NCBI GenBank assembly: GCA_963525745.1 | Contig: CAURMH010000014.1 | Span: forward strand, 1 to 30,204 | Direction of reading: 5' to 3' | DNA: 30,204 nt | DNA from: CAURMH01 sp963525745 | GTDB taxonomy: Bacteria; Pseudomonadota; Gammaproteobacteria; Enterobacterales; Pasteurellaceae | In this document: piece after piece, positions 15,377 through 23,552 of the stretch | Layout: every line of letters starts with the position of its first letter | How positions within the stretch are numbered: the first letter of the stretch is position 1 | The notes under the pieces: generated by a model | Seen by the model: the letters and a program-made list of their open reading frames with translations, nothing else | What the model was told of the DNA's origin: nothing | Database searches by the model: none | Program-made: the position numbers and the translations under genes

Positions 15377-16879
15377 ATGTTATGGTTTTTACTATGTATA
15401 GCTTTGTTGCTGCTGGGATATTTTATTTATAGTAAAGTCATTGAAAAGATTTTTGTGATTAAACCTAATCGCGAAACACCGGCTTATGCTATGCAGGATG
15501 GGGTCGATTATGTGCCAATGTCTAAAAAGAAAATTTGGTTAATTCAGTTGCTTAATATCGCCGGCACCGGACCGATTTTTGGGCCGATTTTAGGCGCATT
15601 ATACGGACCGGTCGCCATGTTGTGGATTGTGTTCGGTTGTATCTTTGCCGGTGCCGTACACGACTATTTCAGCGGAATGTTAAGTATCCGTAACAGCGGA
15701 GCGAACATTCCTTTTCTTGCGGGAAAATATCTCGGTCGCCCGGCTAAACATTTCATGAATTTAATCGCCATTCTATTATTATTATTAGTCGGCGTTGTTT
15801 TTGTAGCCAGCCCGGCATCGTTACTTACTAACATAACAAGCGATTTAATGAATTCCGGTACTGTCGGTGCGGCAGCGGTAAATGATGAAGCCGGGGCAAG
15901 CTCCGGACATATTCTGGTTATTTGGACCTCAATCATTTTCATTTACTACATTATTGCGACACTTGTTCCGATTGATAAAATCATCGGTCGTATTTATCCA
16001 CTCTTCGGTGCATTATTGATGTTCATGACTTGTGGTATGCTGTTCGGTCTATTCTTCGAAGGCATTCCTTTCTTCCGCACTATTGGCGCCGATGTAAGTT
16101 TGGTCGATTTCTTCAGAAATATGCATCCTCAAAATACGCCGATTTGGCCGTTGTTATTTATCACCATTGCGTGTGGCGCGGTTTCCGGCTTCCATGCAAC
16201 ACAATCGCCGTTAATGGCTCGTTGTACTGAAAATGAAAAAGAAGGTCGTTTCATTTTCTATGGCGCAATGATTGGTGAAGGGGTTATTGCACTAATTTGG
16301 TGTATGGTCGGCTTAAGTTTCTATAATGACCAAGCGACGCTTGCAGAAGCAATTAAAAGCGGTACCCCAGCTAAAGTGGTTTATGATTCTGCATTAGGAA
16401 TGCTTGGTTTATTCGGTGGAATCCTGGCTGTGTTGGGCGTAGTTATTTTACCGATTACCTCCGGAGATACGGCGTTCCGTGCCGCGCGTTTATTAATCGC
16501 AGATTTTTTCAAGTATGATCAACGTAACATCGTTAAACGTTTAACCATTTCAATTCCGTTATTTGCAATCGGATTCTGGGTTTCTACCATTGATTTCTCC
16601 ATTTTATGGCGTTATTTCGGTTGGGCGAATCAAACAACCGCAATGGTCATGCTGTGGACAGCGGCGGCTTATCTATATCGCCATCAAAAATTCCATTGGG
16701 TATGTACGATTCCTGCATTGTTCATGACATTAGTTTGTTCTACATTCTTGTTACACGCGCCGATTGGCTTCGGTTTAGAATATCAACTTTCCGTGTGGTT
16801 AGGTTTTGCATTGTCTGCAGTGGCACTAATTGCTTTCCTTATCATTCTTAAACCGATACCAACTGACACGGATGACTAA
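15377..16879 (+). CDS. CstA-family transporter (carbon starvation protein family), short form
   Basis: This is a 500-residue polytopic inner-membrane protein of the CstA family, whose members import peptides or pyruvate during carbon limitation. The family motif LLNIAGTGPIFGPILGALYGP (about residues 54-74) and VSGFHATQSPLMARC are clear, and at least 12 hydrophobic segments are visible. It is shorter than E. coli CstA or BtsT (about 700) because it lacks much of their C-terminal part. Short forms of this kind exist in other bacteria, so I do not regard it as truncated. AAGGAG (15363-15368) precedes the ATG. A CRP-type site about 105 bases upstream predicts induction when preferred carbon runs out. 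The exact substrate is unknown. Confidence 0.88.
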   Translation: MLWFLLCIALLLLGYFIYSKVIEKIFVIKPNRETPAYAMQDGVDYVPMSKKKIWLIQLLNIAGTGPIFGPILGALYGPVAMLWIVFGCIFAGAVHDYFSGMLSIRNSGANIPFLAGKYLGRPAKHFMNLIAILLLLLVGVVFVASPASLLTNITSDLMNSGTVGAAAVNDEAGASSGHILVIWTSIIFIYYIIATLVPIDKIIGRIYPLFGALLMFMTCGMLFGLFFEGIPFFRTIGADVSLVDFFRNMHPQNTPIWPLLFITIACGAVSGFHATQSPLMARCTENEKEGRFIFYGAMIGEGVIALIWCMVGLSFYNDQATLAEAIKSGTPAKVVYDSALGMLGLFGGILAVLGVVILPITSGDTAFRAARLLIADFFKYDQRNIVKRLTISIPLFAIGFWVSTIDFSILWRYFGWANQTTAMVMLWTAAAYLYRHQKFHWVCTIPALFMTLVCSTFLLHAPIGFGLEYQLSVWLGFALSAVALIAFLIILKPIPTDTDD

Positions 16880-16931
16880 TCGATAATGACGTCAAGGTGA
16901 TTTACTCAGTTTGATTTAGAGCCGTCATCTT

Positions 16932-16985
16932 AAGTGCGGTCAATTTTGGTGACGTTTAAACATCCTTAAAATTGACCGCACTTTT
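16932..16985 (+). terminator. Terminator built from inverted uptake signals, after the CstA-type gene
   Basis: Positions 16932-16947 and 16968-16983 form a perfect 16-bp stem around a 20-base loop, followed by TTTTT. Each arm contains the uptake signal with its extension. Confidence 0.85.
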
Positions 16986-17074
16986 TTTACTAAAGTCAAT
17001 CATATCTGCCAATGATTGAAAATAATTTTCATTAAAATAACTAATTGATTTAGCTTATTTTTTTATAATTTTTA

Positions 17075-17497
17075 GGGGCTGTACTAGATAACGACTAAAA
17101 ATCTCATTTAGATTAGAATGAACCCATGAGAAAAAGTCGTTTAAGCCAGAATAAACAAAATAAACTCATCGAACTATTTGTCGCAGGCGTTACCGCCAGA
17201 ACAGCGAGTAAGTTGGTCAATGTAAATAAAAATACAGCCGCTTATTACTTTCACCGATTACGCTTACTCATCTACCCAGCAAGCCTCCATTTGGAAATGT
17301 TTGAAGGTGAGATTGAAGTCGATGGAAGGTATTTCGGCGATGCTCGTAAAGGTAAACGAAGTCGTGGTGCTGCAGGCAAAATCGCAGTATTTAGGCTTCT
17401 TAAGCGAAATGGCAAAGTTTATACGGTTGTTGTCCCTAATGCGCAATCAGCCACATTAAGGCGGAAAAGAAGGGAACCCAATTTAAGCCCTATTTGA
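17075..17497 (+). mobile_element. Truncated IS1016-type (IS1595 family) insertion sequence
   Basis: GGGGCTGTACTAGATAACG at 17075 has the form of an IS1016-type terminal inverted repeat and lies about 50 bases before a transposase start. No complementary right repeat is found before the DoxX gene, and the transposase frame breaks at about two thirds of its length. The right part of the element has been lost. The 195 bases between the transporter terminator and this repeat hold no gene. Confidence 0.7.
17126..17497 (+). pseudogene. Broken IS1016/IS1595-family transposase
   Basis: The frame opens MRKSRLSQNKQNKLIELFVAG followed by a helix-turn-helix (TARTASKLVNVNKNTAAYYFHRLR), as in IS1016 transposases. 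The DDE domain begins at about residue 60 with EIEVDGRYFG. Intact copies usually have a glutamate where this has G (DESYFG-type), so one active-site neighbour has been lost. After SATL the protein diverges into RRKRREPNLSPI and stops at 123 residues instead of about 210, probably by deletion or frameshift. It cannot encode an active enzyme. Confidence 0.75.
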
Positions 17498-17528
17498 AAA
17501 GTGCGGTTGGATTTTAGAAGATTTTCAA

Positions 17529-17553
17529 CAAAAAAGCTCACGCAAGGTGGGCT
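17529..17553 (-). terminator. Terminator for the DoxX gene (minus strand)
   Basis: On the minus strand AGCCCAC (from 17553) pairs with GTGAGCT (to 17535) around a 5-base loop and is followed by TTTTTT. It lies about 25 bases past the DoxX stop codon. Confidence 0.7.
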
Positions 17554-17575
17554 AATAAGAGTAAATAAAGCTAAA

Positions 17576-17980
17576 CTACTTTTTAGAAAATTTGTTATCT
17601 AATGCAAGCGCGCCTGCACCGGAAAACACAAAGTAGAAGAATACCACAGAGTAAAGTAATGTAATCTCACCACCGTTTGCGATAGGGAAGAATAAGTTGC
17701 CTTTACCTGCGGCGTGCATAAAGAAATAGGCGTAAGCCATTTGGCCGGATAATAAAAATGCTGACGGACGGGTAAATAAACCAAGAAGCAATAAAATACC
17801 GCCAACGATTTCAATCACGCCACCCACAATCATTAATGGATCAGTCACTGCACCGTTACCACCGGTCATTGAAATGGGGAATTCCCAAAATTTTGCTGTG
17901 CCATGTAAGAGGAACATATAAGCGGCAACGATACGTAACAACGCTAAGGCGTAAGGACGAAGTTTTTCAAAATTATTCAT
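17576..17980 (-). CDS. DoxX family membrane protein
   Basis: This 134-residue protein has four hydrophobic segments and the DoxX-family pattern: LLRIVAAYMFLLHGTAKFW at the N-terminus, GGVIEIVGGILLLLGLFTRP in the middle and MAYAYFFMHA after it. The molecular role of this family is not settled; some members act in redox or oxidative-stress contexts. A purine-rich AAAAAGGAAAAAAT precedes the ATG. It is monocistronic, with its own terminator downstream, and lies next to dsbD in the same direction with a 110-base gap. Confidence 0.85.
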   Translation of the reverse strand: MNNFEKLRPYALALLRIVAAYMFLLHGTAKFWEFPISMTGGNGAVTDPLMIVGGVIEIVGGILLLLGLFTRPSAFLLSGQMAYAYFFMHAAGKGNLFFPIANGGEITLLYSVVFFYFVFSGAGALALDNKFSKK

Positions 17981-18090
17981 ATTTTTTCCTTTTTAGAAGA
18001 TGAGTTCACAATGGCGCTATCATAAAAGTTAAAAATTTGTTATACAAGCTGCATTTAGAAAAAAGACTTTTTACTATTGGTTAAAAATAC

Positions 18091-19854
18091 TTAGTGATTA
18101 GTGGTCAGTTCATTCATTTGATTTAAAAAGCTTAAGGCATCCATAAAGCCGGTAATACGGCTGCCGGCGATTTCATTACCCGTTCGGTCTAAAAATAATA
18201 GCGTCGGTAAGCCGAGCACCTGGTAGCGCGCCATAATCGCCTTATTTTCATCGCTGTTTTTCGTCATATCCACCTGTAACAACAATACATTCTTAAACGC
18301 GGCCTGCACGTTTGCGTCAGGGAAGGTTTTTGTTTCAAATTCTTTGCAGGCGACACACCAATCGGCATATAAATCTAATAAGGCCAGTTTATGCGGATTT
18401 TTTGCCAATGCGTCGTCCAATTCCCGCAAGGTTTGGATTCGTTGAAAGGTCATCTGTGAAACCTCCATGTTTTTGACCGCACTTTGCGTGGCGGGTTGCG
18501 GCTGCCAGAGCCAATTTTGCAACGGTTGCGCGCAAATCATTGCGCCGCTGAAAGAGAGGATTTTTACCGCATAACCCAAACCGCGCTTCGGCATTTGAAG
18601 AGCGAACCAAAGGAAAAACGTCGTGCCTAACAGCGCCCATAAGCGGCCTTCCCAAACTTCGGGTAAAATACGTGAAAGCAAAAACACCGGTAAAGCAAGC
18701 ATCACAAACCCAAAGACATTTTTCACTGTATTCATCCACTCACCGGATTTCGGTAGGATTTTATTGCCGAACAAGGTGATTAACATCAAGGGTACGCCCA
18801 TACCTAAGGCTAAAAGATAAAGTGTTATCGCCCCTGTGAATAAATCGCCACTTTGTGCCACATAAAGAAGCGCGCCGGAAAGTGGCGCGGAAGTACAAGG
18901 CGAGGCAACAAGTCCTGCAATCATCCCCATTAAGAACGCCCCACCGAATGCCCCTGAGGTTTGTCTTTGGCTCAATGCATTCAACTTTGTTTGCAATGAA
19001 CTAGGCAATTGCAAGGTGAACACCCCAAACATTGAAAGCGCCAACAAAATAAAGATAACGGATAAGCCAATCATCACATAAGGATGCTGCAAGGCAATTT
19101 GGAAGGGCAAACCAATTGCCGCCACAATCAATCCGAGCAACGTATAAGTCAGCGCCATCCCTTGCACATAAAGGAAACTTAAGGAAAATGCACGCGCCAT
19201 ATTCGGACGATTTTGTTGACCGATAACAATCGCCGAAAGTAACGGCAACATGGGCAAGACACAAGGCGTAAAGGCAAGCCCTAACCCCAATAAGAAAAAG
19301 CCAAACACTGCGTATTTACTTTGAAATAACCCTTCAGCAAGACGATCTTGCTCGGCTAAAAGTGCGGTTGATTTTTCCGTCGTTTTTTTCGTAATTTTCT
19401 CTGTCGATTTATCTGCAATAGGCAATTCGGCTATTTGTAAAGATTTTATTTCAGGCGGATAACAAAAGCCTTCGGTGCAACCTTGATAGGAAATTTCAAT
19501 GACATCAGCGGCGTCAAATTGCCCGAAGCGGGGAGAAATTTGCGCACTAAGGCGATCATAAAAAACGGCAGTTTTACCGAAATAAGTATCGTTATGTTCC
19601 TGAGCCTGTGCATTCAAAAAATCAATACTGACCTTATCGGTTTTGCCATTTAGTCTAAATTCAAGTTTATCCCGATAAAGATAATAATCCGCTGCTATCT
19701 GCCAGTTTGCAACAAGACTTTCCCCGTCGCGCGTCAGGCTGAATTGAAAAGCCTCATCGACAGTCAGAAAACGGCTTTTAGATTGGTTAAAAAAACCGGC
19801 TTGCACACAAAGTGCGGTCGAAATTAACAGAAAAAAAGCAATCAATTTTTTCAT
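18091..19854 (-). CDS. dsbD: Thiol:disulfide interchange protein DsbD
   Basis: This 587-residue inner-membrane protein passes electrons from cytoplasmic thioredoxin to the periplasmic isomerase and cytochrome-maturation partners. It has a signal peptide (residues 1-19, ending VQA), a periplasmic alpha domain with C126 and C131 (GCTEGFCYPPE), and a beta domain of eight membrane helices. The beta-domain cysteines sit in LAFTPCVLPMLPLLSAI and VASPCTSAPLSGALL. The C-terminal thioredoxin-like gamma domain has W499-C500-x2-C503. All three redox pairs are present. Uptake signals occur at 18476-18484, 19360-19368 and 19810-19818, the last within the signal-peptide codons. It is divergent from arcA, as in H. 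influenzae. Confidence 0.96.
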   Translation of the reverse strand: MKKLIAFFLLISTALCVQAGFFNQSKSRFLTVDEAFQFSLTRDGESLVANWQIAADYYLYRDKLEFRLNGKTDKVSIDFLNAQAQEHNDTYFGKTAVFYDRLSAQISPRFGQFDAADVIEISYQGCTEGFCYPPEIKSLQIAELPIADKSTEKITKKTTEKSTALLAEQDRLAEGLFQSKYAVFGFFLLGLGLAFTPCVLPMLPLLSAIVIGQQNRPNMARAFSLSFLYVQGMALTYTLLGLIVAAIGLPFQIALQHPYVMIGLSVIFILLALSMFGVFTLQLPSSLQTKLNALSQRQTSGAFGGAFLMGMIAGLVASPCTSAPLSGALLYVAQSGDLFTGAITLYLLALGMGVPLMLITLFGNKILPKSGEWMNTVKNVFGFVMLALPVFLLSRILPEVWEGRLWALLGTTFFLWFALQMPKRGLGYAVKILSFSGAMICAQPLQNWLWQPQPATQSAVKNMEVSQMTFQRIQTLRELDDALAKNPHKLALLDLYADWCVACKEFETKTFPDANVQAAFKNVLLLQVDMTKNSDENKAIMARYQVLGLPTLLFLDRTGNEIAGSRITGFMDALSFLNQMNELTTNH

Positions 19855-20023
19855 AACGTTCCGGCAAATAAATAAAATAATGCAAATTTTAACACAAAAA
19901 CATTCCTTGTCTTTTAAATTATCTAACGGATAAGCGGTTGAAAAAAAATCTGTAATTTTTTATTGTTGTGATTTTGTTACGACGCTAAAATAGCGCCGAT
20001 GTTAAGTAATACAGGATTGAGAT

Positions 20024-20737
20024 ATGATAGCCCCTCAAATTTTAATCGTTGAAGATGAAATTGTTACGCGAGCTACATTAAAAGGGATTTTTGAAGCGGA
20101 AGGTTATCACGTATTGGAAGCACAAGACGGGAATGAAATGTATGCCGTATTAGCGGCGTATTCCGTCGATTTAATTGTGCTGGACATCAATCTTCCGGGG
20201 AAAAACGGCTTACTATTGGGGCGTGAACTACGTGAATCCCAAAATATTCCGCTTATTTTTTTAACGGGACGAGATAACGAAGTTGATAAAATTCTTGGGC
20301 TTGAGATCGGTGCGGATGATTATTTGACCAAACCTTTTAACCCTCGTGAATTAACGATTCGTGCCCGCAATTTGTTGCATCGAACAATGCCCAAACCCGT
20401 AGAAAATAAAACAAACGACATGCCGGAAAATTATTGTTTTAACGGATGGGTATTAAATTTAAACAGTCATACGCTTATTGATCCAGAAAAAAATGAATTT
20501 AAATTGCCCCGCAGCGAATTTCGCATAATGGTGCATTTCTGCAAAAATCCGGGCAAATTACAAAGTCGCGAAGAATTATTGAGAGTCATGACCGGACGAG
20601 AATTAAAACCTCAGGATAGAACAGTGGATGTCACGATTCGACGCATCCGCAAGCGTTTTGAGGATCATCCGAACACGCCGGAAATGATATCCACCGTACA
20701 TGGCGAAGGGTATCGTTTTTGCGGAAAACTTGAGTGA
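20024..20737 (+). CDS. arcA: Two-component response regulator ArcA
   Basis: This is a 237-residue OmpR-type regulator that represses aerobic metabolism under low oxygen after phosphorylation by ArcB. The receiver domain (about 1-120) has the acidic pocket E10-D11, the phospho-acceptor D54 (VLDINLPG) and the conserved lysine in LTKPFNPRE. A linker leads to a winged-helix DNA-binding domain (about 135-235) with RTVDVTIRRIRKRF and ISTVHGEGYRF. Length equals that of E. coli ArcA (238). The sensor gene arcB is not adjacent, as is usual. The 169-base gap to dsbD must hold both promoters, though I could not place them with confidence. Confidence 0.96.
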   Translation: MIAPQILIVEDEIVTRATLKGIFEAEGYHVLEAQDGNEMYAVLAAYSVDLIVLDINLPGKNGLLLGRELRESQNIPLIFLTGRDNEVDKILGLEIGADDYLTKPFNPRELTIRARNLLHRTMPKPVENKTNDMPENYCFNGWVLNLNSHTLIDPEKNEFKLPRSEFRIMVHFCKNPGKLQSREELLRVMTGRELKPQDRTVDVTIRRIRKRFEDHPNTPEMISTVHGEGYRFCGKLE

Positions 20738-20760
20738 TAAACCGAAATAACCACAATATT

Positions 20761-21243
20761 ATGACAAAGAAAAAAATAAAAACCGGAAACAACACGATTG
20801 CGCTGAATAAACGTGCTCGGCATGAATATTTTATTGAAGATGAAATCGAAGCCGGTCTCTCGCTGCAAGGCTGGGAAGTCAAATCGATGCGTGCGGGCAA
20901 AGCGAATATCGGTGATAGTTACGTGATTTTTAAAAATGGCGAAGCCTATTTATTCGGTGCAACGATTCAGCCGTTAAGTTTAGCGTCCACCCATGTTGTC
21001 TGCGATCCGACACGAACTCGAAAACTGCTTTTAAACCAACGAGAATTGGCCTCCTTATTCGGCAAGGCAAATCGTGACGGCTTTACCGTCGTAGCGCTTT
21101 CACTCTACTGGAAAGGCCCGTGGGCCAAACTGAAAATCGGTTTAGCAAAAGGGAAAAAACAACACGATAAACGCGACGATATTAAAGAACGCGAGTGGAA
21201 AGTCACCAAAGAACGGATTATGAAAAACGCAGGACGAAATTAA
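20761..21243 (+). CDS. smpB: SsrA-binding protein SmpB
   Basis: This 160-residue protein binds tmRNA and delivers it to stalled ribosomes for trans-translation. Conserved stretches are IALNKRARHEYFIEDEIEAG, LQGWEVKSMRAGKANI, THVVCDPTRTRKLLLNQREL and the C-terminal tail GKKQHDKRDDIKERE. I chose the ATG at 20761 (MTKKKIKTG), which matches the usual SmpB N-terminus. A longer frame from a GTG at 20734 overlaps the arcA stop but adds residues that the family lacks. No strong ribosome binding site is visible. It follows arcA by 23 bases and may share its transcript. Confidence 0.95.
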   Translation: MTKKKIKTGNNTIALNKRARHEYFIEDEIEAGLSLQGWEVKSMRAGKANIGDSYVIFKNGEAYLFGATIQPLSLASTHVVCDPTRTRKLLLNQRELASLFGKANRDGFTVVALSLYWKGPWAKLKIGLAKGKKQHDKRDDIKEREWKVTKERIMKNAGRN

Positions 21244-21269
21244 TGTCTTGTGATGCAAATTTCAGACAT

Positions 21270-21309
21270 AAAGTGCGGTCATAAAATTTCCCTTTTTTGA
21301 CCGCACTTT
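21270..21309. terminator. Inverted uptake-signal terminator between smpB and the phosphoesterase gene
   Basis: AAAGTGCGGTCA (21270-21281) pairs with TGACCGCACTTT (21298-21309). It lies between convergent genes. The plus-strand tail is TTGTTTTG and the minus-strand tail starts with T-rich ATGTC, so it acts best for smpB. Confidence 0.75.
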
Positions 21310-21323
21310 GTTTTGAGACTCAA

Positions 21324-22418
21324 TTAATGCTTTCCGTTTACCTCAATAATGACGACTTCCGATTGGGTTCCTAACCGCATCGGCACGCCCCAAAAACCAA
21401 ATCCTGAAGTCACCATAAAATAGGGATTACCAATTTTTTCCAAGCCATAATCAATGCGATACAGTAAGCCTGTAATGAGATTGGCCGGGAAAATTTGCCC
21501 TTTATGCGTATGGCCGGAAACTTGCAAATCAAAAGGCAGTGTCGAATGAATCGCCACTTCCGAAGGGCGATGATCCAACACAATAATCGGCAAATTCAAA
21601 TCCGCCCGTTTCAATAATTCTTCCGTCGTCGGACGCGATTTATCTAAATCATCATTACGTCCAATCAAGACAAATTCATTATTAATGGTCGTGATTTGAT
21701 CTTTCAAAAGCGTAATGCCGGCTTTGCGAATTTCATCGCTGATTTGATCTTGATATCCAAAAAAATCATGGTTGCCGAGAGTGGCATAAACGCCAAGTGG
21801 CGCATGAAGTTTGGCAAGATGCGGCCGCATATTTTCAGCCAAATAGGCCTCCACATTATCGTCCATAATGTCGCCCGGCAGCAGAATCAAATCGACTTTT
21901 TGTTCGGTCATCATTTTCGCCAGTGCATCCAATTCTTGCCCGCCGAATAATGCGCCCAGATGCAAATCGCTTGCCACGCCTATCCGCAATGGCTTCATCG
22001 GTTTATCCAATACGATGGAATAATGCGTAATCCGAGTAACGTAGGCGTTATAGATCGATAAAATCACAAGTCCCAAAAATAAAATCGGGTAAGCGAAACC
22101 TAAAGTGCGGTCAATTTTTGCGGAGAATTTCGTTCGTCGGAAAAAGAAATGAAATGCGCCGATAATCACCGAAACATACGCTGAAAATAATAGCAAAGTT
22201 AAAATCAGCGCAATTGAGCGGTAGGCCTTAAACAAGCCTAACCCATGACAAATCAAGATGCCGTTAGGCAGTGCAAAGCTTAATAAGTAAAGCCAAATTT
22301 TGTTCTTGGCTGAAAATCGTTTAATAAACAACCAACTCAATGTGCGAACAAAAAGATAAATCAGCAACTGTAATATCACGATTGCTGCGGTAAAAATAAT
22401 GTAATAGCGGGTTTCCAA
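21324..22418 (-). CDS. Membrane-anchored metallophosphoesterase (YkuE/YaeI-like)
   Basis: This 364-residue protein has four or five N-terminal hydrophobic segments (about residues 1-130) followed by a calcineurin-like phosphoesterase domain. The metal-binding motifs appear in order: ASDLHLG, LLPGDIMDD, LGNHDFFG, VLDHRPSE and SGHTHKGQ. The layout matches YkuE/YaeI-type phosphodiesterases, some of which act on UDP-diacylglucosamine-like lipids or phospholipids, but the substrate here is not known. It is convergent with smpB. Uptake signals lie at 22103-22111 and, just upstream of the gene, at 22446-22454. Confidence 0.85.
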   Translation of the reverse strand: METRYYIIFTAAIVILQLLIYLFVRTLSWLFIKRFSAKNKIWLYLLSFALPNGILICHGLGLFKAYRSIALILTLLLFSAYVSVIIGAFHFFFRRTKFSAKIDRTLGFAYPILFLGLVILSIYNAYVTRITHYSIVLDKPMKPLRIGVASDLHLGALFGGQELDALAKMMTEQKVDLILLPGDIMDDNVEAYLAENMRPHLAKLHAPLGVYATLGNHDFFGYQDQISDEIRKAGITLLKDQITTINNEFVLIGRNDDLDKSRPTTEELLKRADLNLPIIVLDHRPSEVAIHSTLPFDLQVSGHTHKGQIFPANLITGLLYRIDYGLEKIGNPYFMVTSGFGFWGVPMRLGTQSEVVIIEVNGKH

Positions 22419-22562
22419 AACATTTCCTTAACTTAATTGAGATGAAAGTGCGGTCGATTTTTTACACGTTTTTATGCGCGCGCAATGATAAATTTGTCTG
22501 TTTCCAAACGCAATTTTTTTCGCTAAAATGCCGCAAATTTTGAATAACATAAAGGGAGAAAT

Positions 22563-22892
22563 ATGTTCGGAAAAGGCGGTTTAGGCGGCTTGATGAAACA
22601 AGCCCAACAAATGCAGGACAAAATGCAAAAAGCCCAGGAAGAAATTGCGCAACTTGAAGTGACCGGCGAATCGGGCGCAGGGATGGTTAAAATTACGATT
22701 AATGGCGCACATAATTGCCGCCGTATTGAAATTGATCCTTCTTTAATGGAAGATGATAAAGAAATGCTTGAGGATTTAATCGCCGCGGCCTTTAATGATG
22801 CCGTTCGTCGCGCGGAAGAATTGCAAAAGGAAAAAATGGCGTCGGTGACAGCAGGCATATCCCTACCTCCCGGATTTAAATTTCCATTCTAA
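22563..22892 (+). CDS. ybaB: Nucleoid-associated protein YbaB/EbfC
   Basis: This is a 109-residue dimeric DNA-binding protein of the YbaB/EbfC family. The N-terminal helix (MKQAQQMQDKMQKAQEEIAQ), the central sheet (VTGESGAGMVKITINGAHNCRRIEIDP) and the helical C-terminus (DLIAAAFNDAVRRAEEL) are all present, ending in the typical GFKFPF. AAAGGGAG precedes the ATG. It lies upstream of recR, the order conserved from E. coli to Haemophilus. The dnaX gene that often precedes it in enterobacteria is absent here. Confidence 0.95.
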   Translation: MFGKGGLGGLMKQAQQMQDKMQKAQEEIAQLEVTGESGAGMVKITINGAHNCRRIEIDPSLMEDDKEMLEDLIAAAFNDAVRRAEELQKEKMASVTAGISLPPGFKFPF

Positions 22893-22909
22893 AATCAAGT
22901 TCTTTAATT

Positions 22910-22935
22910 AAGGGCGACGTCGCCCTTTTCATTTT
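22910..22935 (+). terminator. Terminator or attenuator between ybaB and recR
   Basis: AAGGGCGACGTCGCCCTT (22910-22927) is a perfect self-complementary 18-mer, followed by TTCATTTTT. It lies 18 bases before the recR ATG, so recR may depend on read-through or on its own promoter. Confidence 0.7.
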
Positions 22936-22944
22936 TAATTGATT

Positions 22945-23550
22945 ATGCAAAACAGCCCACTTCTCGGACATTTAATTGAAAATCTGCGTTGTCTGCCCGG
23001 CGTCGGGCCAAAATCGGCTCAACGTATGGCTTATCATCTTTTACAGCGTAATCGAAGCGGTGGAATGGCGCTTGCCCGCGCCTTAACCGAAGCCATGTCG
23101 AAGATTGGACATTGCGCTCAGTGCCGCGATTTTACGGAACAGGAGATATGTAACATCTGTAATCATCCGCGCCGCCAAAATTCCGGCCTACTTTGTATAG
23201 TAGAAATGCCGACGGACATTCAAGCGATTGAACAAACCGGACAGTATTCAGGGCGCTATTTCGTTTTAATGGGGCATTTGTCGCCTCTTGACGGCATCGG
23301 CCCGCGTGAAATCGGCTTGGATTTATTACAAAAACGGTTAGCCGAAGAATCTTTCCATGAAGTGATTATCGCCACAAACCCGACACCGGAAGGGGAAGCT
23401 ACCGCGGCTTATATCGCCGAAATTTGTCATCAATACAACATAAAAGTCAGTCGTATCGCTCACGGCGTTCCGGTCGGCGGCGAACTTGAAACCATTGACG
23501 GCACAACCTTAACTTATTCGTTACTTGGGCGTCGCCAAATTCATCAATAA
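22945..23550 (+). CDS. recR: Recombination protein RecR
   Basis: This 201-residue protein forms a DNA clamp with RecF/RecO that loads RecA at gaps. An N-terminal helix-hairpin-helix (LRCLPGVGPKSAQRMAYHLL) is followed by a four-cysteine zinc finger (CAQC ... CNIC) and a TOPRIM domain (IVEMPTDIQAIEQTG, ATNPTPEGEAT). HGVPVGGELE is near the C-terminus. I chose the ATG at 22945 (MQNSPLLG), matching E. coli RecR; a TTG two codons earlier is also in frame. The stop is 2 bases before the topB ATG, so the two are surely co-transcribed. Confidence 0.96.
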   Translation: MQNSPLLGHLIENLRCLPGVGPKSAQRMAYHLLQRNRSGGMALARALTEAMSKIGHCAQCRDFTEQEICNICNHPRRQNSGLLCIVEMPTDIQAIEQTGQYSGRYFVLMGHLSPLDGIGPREIGLDLLQKRLAEESFHEVIIATNPTPEGEATAAYIAEICHQYNIKVSRIAHGVPVGGELETIDGTTLTYSLLGRRQIHQ

Positions 23551-23552
23551 TT

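Noticed and set aside
20734..20760. Earlier GTG start for smpB
   Set aside because: It adds nine residues absent from the SmpB family, and the ATG at 20761 matches the conserved N-terminus.
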